64,000 nt of DNA, taken from positions 1-64,000 of the forward strand of contig CAYPHY010000012.1 in NCBI GenBank assembly GCA_964410625.1, in the 5' to 3' direction. The stretch is from CAYPHY01 sp964410625. Its GTDB lineage: Bacteria; Chloroflexota; Anaerolineae; Promineifilales; Promineifilaceae. Each line of letters starts with the position of its first letter. Positions within the stretch are counted from its first letter, which is position 1. Below, one piece after another: positions 33,176 to 41,673 of this stretch. The translations under genes and the position numbers were made by a program. The notes beneath the pieces are model-generated. The model did no database searches. It was given only the letters and a program-made list of their open reading frames with translations, and had not been told where the DNA came from.

Positions 33176-35317
33176 ATGAATGATTTCTCGGATAATATCC
33201 CGGAGAAGCTAAATCGTCTCCCCGAATTAGTCTATAATCTTTGGTGGAGCTGGTCGGAGGAGGCAAGGGAGCTATTCCGGCGATTAGATTACCCCCTTTG
33301 GCGACGCACCCAACACAATCCGGTGAAGATGTTAAAGATGATCAGTCCGGAACGACTACAGGAAAAGGCGCAGGACGCGGCCTTTGTACGTCGTTACAAC
33401 AAGGTGATGATGGAGTTTGACCGTGATATGTCCAACGGCCACACCTGGTTCCACACCACCCACCCCGAACTGAAAGACAAAACCGTCGCTTACTTTTCAT
33501 TTGAGTTTGGTTTACATAATACCCTACCAATCTACTCTGGTGGGTTGGGTATTCTCGCTGGCGACCATGCGAAGGAAACCAGCGACCTCGGCCTGCCCTT
33601 TATTGGCGTCGGCTTCATGTATCCGCAAGGCTACTTCCGCCAGCGTGTCCCTTCCCATGGCTGGCAAGAGGCGGTTTACCAACAACTGGATATGAGCGAA
33701 GCACCGATCACCCTGGTCCATCAAGCGGATGGGTCGGAGCTACGGGTTGGCGTGGAGATGGGCGGCCGTTACGTCCAGGCACGGGTCTGGCAAGTGCGGG
33801 TCGGCCGTACCCCGCTCTATTTGATGGACACCGACGTGGCGGAAAACGAACCCTGGGACCGGGAACTCTCCGCTCGTCTCTATTCCGGTGACAGCGAGAC
33901 CCGCATTCGCCAGGAGATCATGCTGGGCATTGGCGGGGTGCGTATGCTACGTGCCCTGGGCATTGAACCCGCTGTCTGGCACATGAACGAAGGGCATTCC
34001 GCCTTTCTCACGCTGGAATGTATGCGTGAGAAGGTGGCGGCGGGGATGAGTTTTGATGAGGCGGCCGAGGCCGTTCGTGCCCAAACCATCTTCACCACCC
34101 ACACCCCCGTCCCCGCCGGACACGACGCCTTTGCCTTCCATCTGATGGAACATTACTTCTATGGCTTTTGGGACCAACTGGGCATTAGCCGCGAACACTT
34201 TTTGAGCCTGGGTGGTCATGAAGAAGAGTGGGGGATGGCCTTCAATATGACCGTCCTCGCCCTGCGCTACTCTGGACAATGTAATGGCGTTAGCAAGCTC
34301 CACGGGGATGTATCGCGACAGATGTGGCAGAGCGTTTGGCCGGACAAGCCCGTCGAGGAAGTCCCCATCACCTCCGTTACCAACGGTATTCATGTGGCAA
34401 CCTGGTTAGCCGGTGAGTTTCGCAACCTTTTTAACAAGTATCTAGGGGCCGATTGGATGGAGAATCATGATGATCCGGCCGTTTGGGAGCGATTGGCCGA
34501 TCTGCCTGATGAGGAGTTGTGGCAAGTACACCGGATTATGAAGGGCAAGCTGATGGATTTCCTGCGCTCTCGCGCTCGCTATGCCTGGGTGGATGACCGC
34601 AGCGACCCCACGCAAGTTTTAGCCAGCGGCACACTGCTCGACCCGGATGCGTTGACCATTGGTTTTGCCCGGCGCTTTGCCACTTATAAACGGGCGACGC
34701 TGATTTTCCACGATTGGGAGCGTTTGCGGCGCATGTTGGTAGATACCCACCGGCCGTTACAAATCATCTTTGCCGGAAAGGCGCACCCGGCCGACGAGCC
34801 AGGCAAGCGGTTGATCCAGGAAGTGTATAACATGGCGAAGCATAGCCAACTGGCAGGACGGATCGCCTTTATCGAGGACTACGATATGCAAGCGGCCCGT
34901 TACTTCAAGCAGGGGGTGGATGTCTGGCTCAATACCCCGCGTCGGCCGCGCGAAGCCAGCGGAACCAGCGGCATGAAAGCGTCGCTCAACGGCGTCCCCC
35001 ACCTGAGCATCATGGATGGTTGGTGGGTGGAAGGCTATAACGGGGCCAACGGCTGGGCCATCCCCGAAGCCCCTTCCGACAATCCTTATGAGCAAGATGT
35101 CCACGATGCCAACTGCATCTACCAAATCCTGGAAGAAGAGATCATCCCCCTTTACTACAACCGTGACCGCGACGACATTCCGCGCGGTTGGATCGAGGTG
35201 ATGCGTGAAGCGATCCGCTCCAATGCCCCCCGCTTCAGCACCCGGCGGATGGTCAAGGAATACACGACCAAGCTATACCTGAACGCCATGCGTGCCGAAG
35301 CAGTTGCTAGTGAATAG
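33176..35317 (+). CDS. glgP: Alpha-glucan phosphorylase (DUF3417-containing type)
   Basis: A 713-aa GT35 enzyme releasing glucose-1-phosphate from glycogen or maltodextrin with pyridoxal phosphate. It carries the short N-terminal DUF3417 region (ELVYNLWWSWSEEARELFRR) of the thermophile/actinobacterial-type phosphorylases. Visible family motifs are SGGLGILAGDH, HMNEGHSAFL, VTNGIHVATW, FAGKAHPAD, and the EASGTSGMKASLNG segment near the PLP pocket. The protein lacks an E. coli-type N-terminal extension, as usual for this branch. Cytoplasmic. No other glycogen genes are adjacent. The last codons (VASE, TAG) run into a repeat. Confidence 0.95.
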   Translation: MNDFSDNIPEKLNRLPELVYNLWWSWSEEARELFRRLDYPLWRRTQHNPVKMLKMISPERLQEKAQDAAFVRRYNKVMMEFDRDMSNGHTWFHTTHPELKDKTVAYFSFEFGLHNTLPIYSGGLGILAGDHAKETSDLGLPFIGVGFMYPQGYFRQRVPSHGWQEAVYQQLDMSEAPITLVHQADGSELRVGVEMGGRYVQARVWQVRVGRTPLYLMDTDVAENEPWDRELSARLYSGDSETRIRQEIMLGIGGVRMLRALGIEPAVWHMNEGHSAFLTLECMREKVAAGMSFDEAAEAVRAQTIFTTHTPVPAGHDAFAFHLMEHYFYGFWDQLGISREHFLSLGGHEEEWGMAFNMTVLALRYSGQCNGVSKLHGDVSRQMWQSVWPDKPVEEVPITSVTNGIHVATWLAGEFRNLFNKYLGADWMENHDDPAVWERLADLPDEELWQVHRIMKGKLMDFLRSRARYAWVDDRSDPTQVLASGTLLDPDALTIGFARRFATYKRATLIFHDWERLRRMLVDTHRPLQIIFAGKAHPADEPGKRLIQEVYNMAKHSQLAGRIAFIEDYDMQAARYFKQGVDVWLNTPRRPREASGTSGMKASLNGVPHLSIMDGWWVEGYNGANGWAIPEAPSDNPYEQDVHDANCIYQILEEEIIPLYYNRDRDDIPRGWIEVMREAIRSNAPRFSTRRMVKEYTTKLYLNAMRAEAVASE

Positions 35318-35401
35318 TGGCGAGTGGCGAGTGGATAGTAATTGACCAACTCTCCACTCGTCACTAACCACTAACCACTATTCAACTAGCCACTAACCCC
35401 T
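35304..35401. repeat. GAGTGGC/CACTAAC heptamer repeat
   Basis: GCTAGTGAATAGTGGCGAGT, GGCGAGTGGATAG, then the opposite-strand type CACTCGTCACTAACCACTAA, CCACTATTCAACTAGCCACT. It starts in the last codons of the phosphorylase gene and runs right up to the next start codon, leaving no room for a normal ribosome-binding site. Confidence 0.65.
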
Positions 35402-35743
35402 ATGAAAACCTGGCTACGGCGACTCATCTACCTGGTCATCATCCTCGTCTGGTTGCTGATCTTGTCTTTTCCCACCTTTGCCTTTTTCCTGGCTATGCGT
35501 GGGCAGGTTCAGATTGGTAATGAGGACGGCCGCTACGTGCGCATCTTCCTTCTGCAAGAGCCGGATGCGGAGGGGATTGGGATTGAACGGCAACGGCCGT
35601 TGCGTGAGCCGCCCGGTTGCCGCCAGACAACGGTTAGCTATTTAATGTGGGTTGGCGAAGGGGAGCGCGTTTCCTTCTGCCAATGTTTTGACCCTACCAC
35701 CCATGCGCCACTGCCGGTGGAGGGGCAGATGTGTAGTGAATAG
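35402..35743 (+). CDS. Small membrane-anchored hypothetical protein
   Basis: A 113-aa protein. The N-terminal membrane segment (about residues 8-32, LVIILVWLLILSFPTFAFFL) is followed by a short extracytoplasmic domain with three clustered Cys (PPGCRQTTV, FCQCFDP) and a fourth at the end (MCSE). No recognised family. The ATG lies directly at the end of a repeat with no Shine-Dalgarno match. The stop codon (AGT GAA TAG) is itself in the next repeat. Confidence 0.6.
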   Translation: MKTWLRRLIYLVIILVWLLILSFPTFAFFLAMRGQVQIGNEDGRYVRIFLLQEPDAEGIGIERQRPLREPPGCRQTTVSYLMWVGEGERVSFCQCFDPTTHAPLPVEGQMCSE

Positions 35744-35836
35744 TAAGCAGTAGGCAGTGGGCAGTATGGGCCGTAGGCCGTAAGAAATGGATTTTTATTT
35801 ACTGGCAACTGCCCACTGACGACTGACGACTGACTC
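35733..35836. repeat. CAGTAGG heptamer repeat and inverted partner
   Basis: AGTAAGCAGTAGGCAGTGGG with a GTATGGGCCGTAGGCCGTAA variant is followed by the opposite series ACTGGCAACTGCCCACTGAC, GACTGACGACTGACTCC. It can fold into a long imperfect hairpin upstream of the OsmC-like gene. Confidence 0.6.
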
Positions 35837-35854
35837 CAAAGGGATGGATATCGT

Positions 35855-36295
35855 ATGAGCAATGTTGCCGTCAAATGGGCGGGCGAGGGGAGCCAGATGT
35901 TTATCGCCCGTGATTCTTATGGTCATGTGGTAACAGCCGGATCATGGCCGAGCAGCGACCCAGAATGGCAGGAGTGGAAAACGACCAAGCCTTCCGATCT
36001 GCTGCTGATCAGCCTCGCTTCTTGTTCGGCCTATGATGTGGTGTTGATCCTCGGCCGCCAGCGGCAAAAGCTAACCAACCTCTCCGTCCAAGTGAACGGC
36101 CAACAGATGCCCAAGCCACCCCACGCCTTCACCGATATTCAACTGCACTTCATCCTGGAGGGCGAAAATCTCGAACCGAGAAAGGTGGAACGCGCCATCT
36201 ATCTCTCGCGGGACCGCTATTGCTCCGTTGCCGCGACGCTGCGCGGTGTGGCAGAGATTACCTGTACTTACGAAATCCACCAAAGCTGCCTATAA
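35855..36295 (+). CDS. OsmC family protein
   Basis: A 146-aa OsmC/YhfA-like protein. The two conserved Cys are present (SLASCSAYDVV and DRYCSVAATL), as in thiol peroxidases that reduce organic hydroperoxides. The remainder fits the swapped-dimer OsmC fold (SDLLLISLASC as the central helix start). ATG 35855 has AAAGGGATGG about 10 nt upstream. The next gene starts 5 bp after its stop, so the pair is probably co-transcribed. Confidence 0.88.
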   Translation: MSNVAVKWAGEGSQMFIARDSYGHVVTAGSWPSSDPEWQEWKTTKPSDLLLISLASCSAYDVVLILGRQRQKLTNLSVQVNGQQMPKPPHAFTDIQLHFILEGENLEPRKVERAIYLSRDRYCSVAATLRGVAEITCTYEIHQSCL

Positions 36296-36299
36296 TATC

Positions 36300-37322
36300 G
36301 TGAAACGACAATCCCTCTATTTTGCCGCTCCTGGCAAGGTCGAAATTCGCGAAGAGGAGTTGCCGGAGCCAACCACAGGCCAACTGTTGATCAAGACACT
36401 CTGCTCGGCCGTCAGCGCAGGAACGGAGCTACTTGTCTATCGCGGTCAACTCGGCCGCGATGTGGCTGTGGACGAGACAATTGCTGCTTTAGGGGGCCAC
36501 TTCGATTATCCGCTGAAGTATGGCTATGCGGCCGTCGGCCGCGTGCTTGGCGTTGGGCCAGATGTGGATGAAGCGTGGCTGGATCGCCTCGTCTTCAGCT
36601 TTAATCCCCACGAAACGCATTTTGTCGCCCACCTGGACGATGTATTGCCCATCCCGCCGGAGATGGAGCCGGAAGCAGCCGTCTTTTTGCCCAATATGGA
36701 AACGGGCGTCTCCTTCCTGATGGATGGACGGCCGCTGATTGGCGAGCAAGTGGCTGTCTTCGGACAGGGCGTTGTCGGGCTACTGACCACCATTTTACTT
36801 GCCCAACTCCCTCTGAGCAGCCTGGTAACATTGGATCATTATCCCCTACGCCGTGAATGGTCGTCACACCTGGGGGCAACCAGCCTTGACCCGTCCCAGC
36901 ACGACGCGCTAGATGAAGCGCGGCGGTTGCTGCAAAGTGACAGACCTTACAGCGGCGCGGACCTCGTTTATGAGCTTTCGGGGAATCCACAGGCATTGGA
37001 CCAGGCGATTGCGCTGGCTGGGTACAACGGCCGCATCGTCGTCGGCTCCTGGTATGGACAAAAGCAAGCAACCTTAGACCTCGGCGGCCGCTTTCACCGC
37101 AGCCACATGCGCCTGATCAGCAGCCAGGTCAGCCACATTGCCCCCCAGTGGCTTGGCCGCTGGAGCAAGCCCCGCCGCCTGGGAGTAGTCTGGGAGATGC
37201 TCGGCCGCCACCAACCCCAACGCCTGATCACCCACCACTTCCCCCTCTCACAAGCGGCCGAGGCCTATCAACTGCTCGACCAACAAGCGGCCGAAGCGTT
37301 ACAGGTGGTATTGACTTATTAG
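36300..37322 (+). CDS. MDR-superfamily dehydrogenase (zinc-type alcohol dehydrogenase-like)
   Basis: A 340-aa medium-chain dehydrogenase/reductase. The start is GTG 36300 (VKRQSLYFAAPGKVEI); the in-frame codons upstream belong to the OsmC gene in another frame. A GroES-like domain (TLCSAVSAGTELLVYRG) with a Cys at the usual catalytic position precedes a Rossmann domain (VAVFGQGVVGLLTTIL). The structural four-Cys zinc loop is absent. HFDYPLKYGYAAVGRVLGVG replaces the usual GHE segment, so metal dependence is uncertain. It starts a cluster with a pterin-synthase-like protein, a glycosyltransferase and methyltransferases, and could oxidise or reduce an intermediate of that pathway. Confidence 0.8.
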   Translation: MKRQSLYFAAPGKVEIREEELPEPTTGQLLIKTLCSAVSAGTELLVYRGQLGRDVAVDETIAALGGHFDYPLKYGYAAVGRVLGVGPDVDEAWLDRLVFSFNPHETHFVAHLDDVLPIPPEMEPEAAVFLPNMETGVSFLMDGRPLIGEQVAVFGQGVVGLLTTILLAQLPLSSLVTLDHYPLRREWSSHLGATSLDPSQHDALDEARRLLQSDRPYSGADLVYELSGNPQALDQAIALAGYNGRIVVGSWYGQKQATLDLGGRFHRSHMRLISSQVSHIAPQWLGRWSKPRRLGVVWEMLGRHQPQRLITHHFPLSQAAEAYQLLDQQAAEALQVVLTY

Positions 37323-37396
37323 GTATATTGGTATATTCGTGTATTGGTGTATTGATTGCTGCAATACACGAATATACCACTACACCAATATACAAA
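37323..37396. repeat. GTATATTG octamer repeat, inverted
   Basis: The 8-nt-period series GTATATTG GTATATTC GTGTATTG GTGTATTG is followed after a short loop by its near complement (CAATACACGAATATACCACT, ACACCAATATAC). Together they form a long hairpin between two convergent genes, where it may terminate transcription from both sides. Part of the same family lies inside a gene at 53579-53606. Confidence 0.7.
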
Positions 37397-37399
37397 AAC

Positions 37400-38380
37400 T
37401 CAACCCCCTAACTCATCCGCTGCGTAGCTGCGGTAAAGCCAGTTAGGTCTTTTGTCTTTGGCTGGCCGTGTGTTGCGGGCGCGGAGGAAGATATACTGGC
37501 CGAGATCGTGCTTCCGCTGCTGCAAAAGATGGCTAAATGTCTCCGGATCAGCGAAGAGGTGGGTCATGTTGGCATGGACATCTGAGGTGAAGATCAGCTC
37601 AATATCGAAGCCGAGATAGTCGAGTAGCTTCTGTAGCTCATCGCGGGTGTATTCCCGGTTGTGGCGGCCGTATGGCCCATAGCCAGAGTAGGGATCATAA
37701 AGATTATATCCACCAATCATCCGCGCCACATTTTCCAGCCGGTTAACATTTGGTGTGGTCAGGATCAGGACCCCGTTGGGCTTCAACACCCGCTTGATCT
37801 CGCGGATGGCTCGCACGGGGTCATTGGTGAAGTGTTCCAACACCTCACAGAGCAAGACCACATCATAGTGCGTATCGGGAACCGGTATTTCCTCTTCCTC
37901 CACATTGACATTACGGAACTCAAAATCAACCCGTTCATGGCTGCTGAATACCGCCTCGCTTGCCTGTTGACCAAATGATGGGCCGAAATAGTTGATCAGG
38001 TCCATCTCGTAGTTGCGGAAGCGGCGCAGCAGCAGTGTGGCATAGTATGGCCCGGCCCCGATCTCAAGGAGACGGCCGTTTCCTGGTGGCACAATCTGCA
38101 AGGTGTAAAGAAAGCGGCGAAACGCCTCCCGCAAGTAAGCGGCTAACTCTTCTGGACGGCCGCCATGCTCGTGGCGAAAGTCGGCTAAATAGGCCATCAG
38201 GCTTTGTTCGGTTTCCCCAGGTGGCAAAGCCAGCTCATGTTGCAGATAAGATTCATAGCGAAAGCGCGATGCTCGTCGTACTTTGATCTGATAACCCAGC
38301 CAGATGCGCCACCGTTCAGGGATAAGCCGTTTTAATCTGCCTGGTGCTTTTCGTTCGAGTAGCAAGTAGAGTTGTTGCAT
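37400..38380 (-). CDS. Class I SAM-dependent methyltransferase
   Basis: A 326-aa protein. An N-terminal helical region (about 1-110) precedes a methyltransferase domain with motif I LLEIGAGPYYATLLL, motif IV YDVVLLCEVLEHF and the post-motif VLKPNGVLILTTPN typical of the UbiE/Methyltransf_11-type superfamily. A Tyr-rich insert (GGYNLYDPYSGYGPYGR) follows. ATG 38380 has a GGAGG at good spacing. It is on the opposite strand from its neighbours in the pterin-synthase-like cluster. Its place in a glycoconjugate pathway is inferred from context only. Confidence 0.85.
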   Translation of the reverse strand: MQQLYLLLERKAPGRLKRLIPERWRIWLGYQIKVRRASRFRYESYLQHELALPPGETEQSLMAYLADFRHEHGGRPEELAAYLREAFRRFLYTLQIVPPGNGRLLEIGAGPYYATLLLRRFRNYEMDLINYFGPSFGQQASEAVFSSHERVDFEFRNVNVEEEEIPVPDTHYDVVLLCEVLEHFTNDPVRAIREIKRVLKPNGVLILTTPNVNRLENVARMIGGYNLYDPYSGYGPYGRHNREYTRDELQKLLDYLGFDIELIFTSDVHANMTHLFADPETFSHLLQQRKHDLGQYIFLRARNTRPAKDKRPNWLYRSYAADELGG

Positions 38381-38578
38381 GATCCTCCGTGTATCGTGTG
38401 GCGAGTATAAAGTGTAGCCCCGTCACGGGCAAACCTGTGCGCCGGAAAGGTGAAAAATCTATACAAACCGGTATCATCGGTGAACTAAAGTTGGAGGCAG
38501 AGGACAGGCAGCCGTTCACAAGCTACGTCACAAATGACGGCCGACTATCCATTGCCCACTACTTCACAAGGAGACCCT

Positions 38579-38956
38579 ATGTATACCGTTGCTGTCCGGC
38601 GTAACTTTGTCGCCCAACATTACCTCATCGGCGGAGATTGGGGTACGGAAAATGAGTGGCACTCGCACCACTACCAGGTCGAGGTACAACTGGCAGGTGA
38701 AACGCTCGACCAACATGGTTATCTGGTAGACATTGTGGATATTGAAGCGAACCTGGATGCCCTGGTTGCTACTTATCGCGACAAAACGCTCAATGACCTG
38801 CCCGAGTTTGCTGGATTAAACCCTAGCATTGAACATTTCTCGCGCATCTTTTGCCAGGCGATGAACGGCCGTATCCATGCCCCCAACATCAGCGCGATCA
38901 CCGTCCAGATGTGGGAGAATGATATTGCCTGGGCTAGTTTTAGGTTGGAACGCTGA
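38579..38956 (+). CDS. 6-pyruvoyl-tetrahydropterin synthase / QueD-like protein with altered catalytic residues
   Basis: A 125-aa T-fold protein starting at ATG 38579 after AAGGAG. The zinc ligands are kept: His14 (FVAQHYL) and His28/His30 (NEWHSHHYQVEV). The pterin-anchoring Glu is in MWENDIAW. The Cys of the CxxxHGH motif is Glu24 (ENEWHSH), and the catalytic His of the Asp-His pair is Lys69 (YRDKTLND). Glu in place of the Cys is known from PTPS-III-type proteins that make 6-hydroxymethyl-dihydropterin; the extra Lys change sets this one apart. It probably handles a dihydroneopterin-triphosphate-like substrate with different chemistry. The glycosyltransferase and methyltransferase genes follow on the same strand. 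Confidence 0.82.
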   Translation: MYTVAVRRNFVAQHYLIGGDWGTENEWHSHHYQVEVQLAGETLDQHGYLVDIVDIEANLDALVATYRDKTLNDLPEFAGLNPSIEHFSRIFCQAMNGRIHAPNISAITVQMWENDIAWASFRLER

Positions 38957-39062
38957 TTGACGCAGATGGGCAATAAGAATTGCACGCAGATTTTCGCTGA
39001 TTTTTATCAGCCTGAATTATCTGCGTGAATCTGCGTAACATCAGCGTATATCTGCGTTCCGC
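38950..39062. repeat. ATCTGCGTG nonamer repeat
   Basis: GATTGACGCAGATGGGCAAT, GCACGCAGATTTTCGCTGAT, then the opposite arm ATTATCTGCGTGAATCTGCG, ATCAGCGTATATCTGCGTTC. This fills the gap between the pterin-synthase-like gene and the glycosyltransferase and can form a long hairpin. The stop codon of the first gene (CGC TGA) touches the repeat. Confidence 0.6.
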
Positions 39063-39071
39063 TTTTGCACC

Positions 39072-40163
39072 ATGAACTATGGGTTGGTCATTTACGACAG
39101 TTTGGAGACGGTTTCGGGAGGATATTTGTATGATCGCAAGCTGGTGGAGCATTTGCGGCAGCAAGGGGAGCAAGTAGAGATTATCTCCTTGCCCTGGCGC
39201 AACTACGGCCGCCATCTGCTCGACAACTTCTCGGCCGATCTCTATCAGCGGCTAAAAGAGGGAAAGTACGATGTGCTGTTGCAAGATGAGCTAAACCATC
39301 CATCCCTATTTTGGTTAAACGGCCGCCTACGCCCTCGCCCTTACCCAATCATCAGCATCATCCATCATTTGCGCTGTAGTGAGCGGCGGCCGTCGTGGCA
39401 AAACCAGCTCTACCGTTGGGTCGAGCGACGCTATTTACGCTCGGTAGATGGCTTCATCTTCAACAGCGCAACCACGCAACAGGCGGTGGAACAGTTGGCA
39501 GGAGGGGGGCGGCCGTCTGTCGTTGCCCACCCTGCCGGAGATCGCTTTGGGCAGCAGATGACGGAAGCGGCCGTGCGCCAACGCGCCAACCAACCCGGCC
39601 CATTACGGCTGCTCTTTGTCGGCAACCTCATCCCCCGCAAAGGTTTAGAGGTGGTGCTGCGGGCGGTGGCCTTGCTACCGGTCGATAGCTGGCGATTGGA
39701 TGTTGTGGGTAATCTGTCGGCCGACGACGCTTACACCACATACATTCAACAGTTGATTCAGCAATTCGCTTTCGGGAACCAGGTTGTTTTGCATGGCTTA
39801 TTGGACGATCAAGCATTAGGCAAGCTGCTGCAAACGAGCCATCTGTTGGTCGTCCCGTCGAGCTATGAAGGGTTTGGCATCGTCTATTTAGAAGGCATGG
39901 GCTTTGGCCTTCCGGCAATCGCAACCACAGCGGGGGCGGCAAGCGAGATCATCAGCGACGGCCGTAATGGCTTCCTCATCGCTGAAGGAGCCGCGCAAAC
40001 GTTGGCGCAACGGCTGGCGTTACTTAGCGATGATCGCCAACGATTAGCACAAATGGGGACGGCCGCGCTGCAACGGTATCAGACGCATCCTACATGGGAG
40101 CAGAGCATGGTAAACATCCATCGCTTCTTAAGTAACCCGGTTTGGCAAACGGGTAACAAATGA
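39072..40163 (+). CDS. GT4-family glycosyltransferase
   Basis: A 363-aa GT-B enzyme. The N-terminal acceptor domain (NYGLVIYDSLETVSGGYLYD) is followed by the donor domain with LRLLFVGNLIPRKGLEVVLR and the E-x7-E motif SSYEGFGIVYLEGMGFGLPA, hallmarks of GT4 retaining transferases using nucleotide sugars. No membrane segment; probably peripheral. ATG 39072 lies right after a repeat without a clear ribosome-binding site. The next gene starts one base after its stop, so they form an operon. The acceptor may be the pterin-like product or a lipid made by neighbouring enzymes. Confidence 0.88.
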   Translation: MNYGLVIYDSLETVSGGYLYDRKLVEHLRQQGEQVEIISLPWRNYGRHLLDNFSADLYQRLKEGKYDVLLQDELNHPSLFWLNGRLRPRPYPIISIIHHLRCSERRPSWQNQLYRWVERRYLRSVDGFIFNSATTQQAVEQLAGGGRPSVVAHPAGDRFGQQMTEAAVRQRANQPGPLRLLFVGNLIPRKGLEVVLRAVALLPVDSWRLDVVGNLSADDAYTTYIQQLIQQFAFGNQVVLHGLLDDQALGKLLQTSHLLVVPSSYEGFGIVYLEGMGFGLPAIATTAGAASEIISDGRNGFLIAEGAAQTLAQRLALLSDDRQRLAQMGTAALQRYQTHPTWEQSMVNIHRFLSNPVWQTGNK

Positions 40164-40164
40164 T

Positions 40165-41106
40165 ATGAATCCTTTTACTCGTTACCTGGCAGCCAAAAAA
40201 ACCGTTGATGATCGCGCCTTAAATGAACAGGTGTGGCAGGCGATGGTAACGGCTGTGCGTGATCGTGCTGCGGTATTCGGCCGTCCGTTGCGCGTGCTAG
40301 AACTTGGTGCGGGCATTGGCACCATGGCCGAACGCTGGCGGGAGCGGCAGGTGTTGGCAAGTGTGGAATATACGCTGCTGGATGCGGAAGAAGAGAATAT
40401 TAAAGAAGCGACTCGGAGACTGGGAGATTGGGAGATTGGAGATTGGAGATTGGAGGCGGTGGATGTGTTGGCGTTTGCGCGGCGGGAACGCGGCCACCAA
40501 ACCTGGGACCTATTGATCGCCCATGCCTTTCTCGATCTGCTTGACGTCCCACAAGCGTTGCCGTTGTTCTTTGAGCTGCTTGAAGCAGGCGGGCTGTTTT
40601 ATTTCACGATCAACTTTGACGGCGAGACGATCCTTGAACCGACCATTGAACCAGCGTTCGATGAATTCATCATGCAGCTGTATCACCAGACGATGGATGA
40701 GCGTGTGATGGACGGGCAGCCATCGGGTGACAGCCGCACCGGGCGGCATTTGTTCCGGCATATAACGGCCGCCGGAGGGCAAATTCTCGCCGCCGGTAGC
40801 TCGGACTGGGTCGTTTACGCGCAAAACGGAAAGTATACGGCCGATGAAGCCTATTTCCTCCACTTTATTATCGAGACGATCAAAGGCGCATTAGCCGGTC
40901 ATCCACTGCTGGATGACCGGCGATTTGCGGAATGGATTAACCAGCGCCAACAACAAGTGATGGATGGGACCCTGGTTTACATCGCCCATCAACTAGACTT
41001 TTTCGGCCGATACCAACAGCGCGTCAAGCCTCTGAGCGATCCGTTAGCAGCAGGGCGATCAGTGCCAATTCAATCGCCTTCGTCACCAGACCCAGCGCAT
41101 TGGTGA
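40165..41106 (+). CDS. Class I SAM-dependent methyltransferase carrying a repeat insertion
   Basis: A 313-aa protein. Motif I is VLELGAGIGTMAERW, followed by YTLLDAEEEN, and motif IV is WDLLIAHAFLDLLDVP. Residues about 84-97 (GDWEIGDWRLE) are encoded by an in-frame copy of the GAGATTG repeat, placed where a surface loop after beta-2 would be, so the fold may be intact. The last 28 codons overlap the opposite-strand gene ending at 41024 and look like read-through into it (PLSDPLAAGRSVP). Coupled to the glycosyltransferase upstream. Substrate unknown. Confidence 0.82.
   Translation: MNPFTRYLAAKKTVDDRALNEQVWQAMVTAVRDRAAVFGRPLRVLELGAGIGTMAERWRERQVLASVEYTLLDAEEENIKEATRRLGDWEIGDWRLEAVDVLAFARRERGHQTWDLLIAHAFLDLLDVPQALPLFFELLEAGGLFYFTINFDGETILEPTIEPAFDEFIMQLYHQTMDERVMDGQPSGDSRTGRHLFRHITAAGGQILAAGSSDWVVYAQNGKYTADEAYFLHFIIETIKGALAGHPLLDDRRFAEWINQRQQQVMDGTLVYIAHQLDFFGRYQQRVKPLSDPLAAGRSVPIQSPSSPDPAHW
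40411..40457. repeat. In-frame GAGATTG repeat inside a methyltransferase gene
   Basis: The series GGAGACTG GGAGATTG GGAGATTG GAGATTG GAGATTG GAGG is identical in type to the intergenic copies at 20718, 25165 and 60450, but here lies inside the coding frame and encodes LGDWEIGDWRLE. The local amino-acid composition (Trp, Asp, Gly) differs from the flanks. Confidence 0.8.
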
Positions 41107-41368
41107 ACGGATGGGAATCCAGGAAAAAGTAAAGGATGAACGTGACCGCGGTGTAGGCGATCAACGCCCAACGTATTAGCGAACGCATTCCGGCAAACTG
41201 CGGGATAAAGTAGAGGGCGGCGGTCAGCGCCAGAAAGCCTAAGCCATTCAGGATGGGAAGCGGTTGAGGCTCACCAAACATGAAGCCCAACACAACCAGG
41301 TGGACAAAGCTCGTGATAACCGCTAAGAGAACGATCAAATAGCGGCGCGTATTCAACGTTGTACTCAT
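41024..41368 (-). CDS. Small four-helix membrane protein (paralogue 1)
   Basis: A 114-aa hydrophobic protein with four predicted membrane helices (YLIVLLAVITSFVHLVVLGF, then ILNGLGFLALTAALYFIPQF, RWALIAYTAVTFILYFFL and VTKAIELALIALLL). It closely matches the downstream-numbered gene at 41674-42021 in spacing and sequence (NTRRYLIVLLAV vs NSRRYLIILLAV). ATG 41368 follows AGGAGAG. Its 3' end overlaps the convergent methyltransferase gene by 83 bp. Function unknown. Confidence 0.75.
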   Translation of the reverse strand: MSTTLNTRRYLIVLLAVITSFVHLVVLGFMFGEPQPLPILNGLGFLALTAALYFIPQFAGMRSLIRWALIAYTAVTFILYFFLDSHPFTNALGLVTKAIELALIALLLTDRSEA

Positions 41369-41673
41369 TATCTTTCTCTCCTATCTACCAGTCATACAAC
41401 TCATACAACCAGGCGAATAAGTCGCTGGTTAACCCTCATTGCGCCGTTCGTTATCGGACGGGTATGCAAGCAACTACCAGGCGAACTGCGGCGGATGCAG
41501 GCAGCAGGTAACGGCCGCACACCACCGAACCGTGACAAACGGTGAAAAACTATTTTATTGAGACGAACAGCGGAGATGTTGCCGAGACAGTCGCCGGTTA
41601 ATCAGTCAGTCTGTTGCTAACCGGCGCATGGTGGAGTGGATTGACCGGCAACACCGAAAACGAAATATGCTCT
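41369..41673. other. Intergenic region between two paralogous membrane-protein genes
   Basis: 305 bp. The clear structure is a perfect 9-bp inverted repeat CGCCGGTTA-(17 nt)-TAACCGGCG at 41592-41626, just downstream (minus strand) of the second paralogue; it may act as a weak terminator. A small ACCGT-GACAA-ACGGT dyad lies near 41529-41543, and two TTGTATGAG-type direct repeats precede the first paralogue. No gene seen. Confidence 0.45.
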
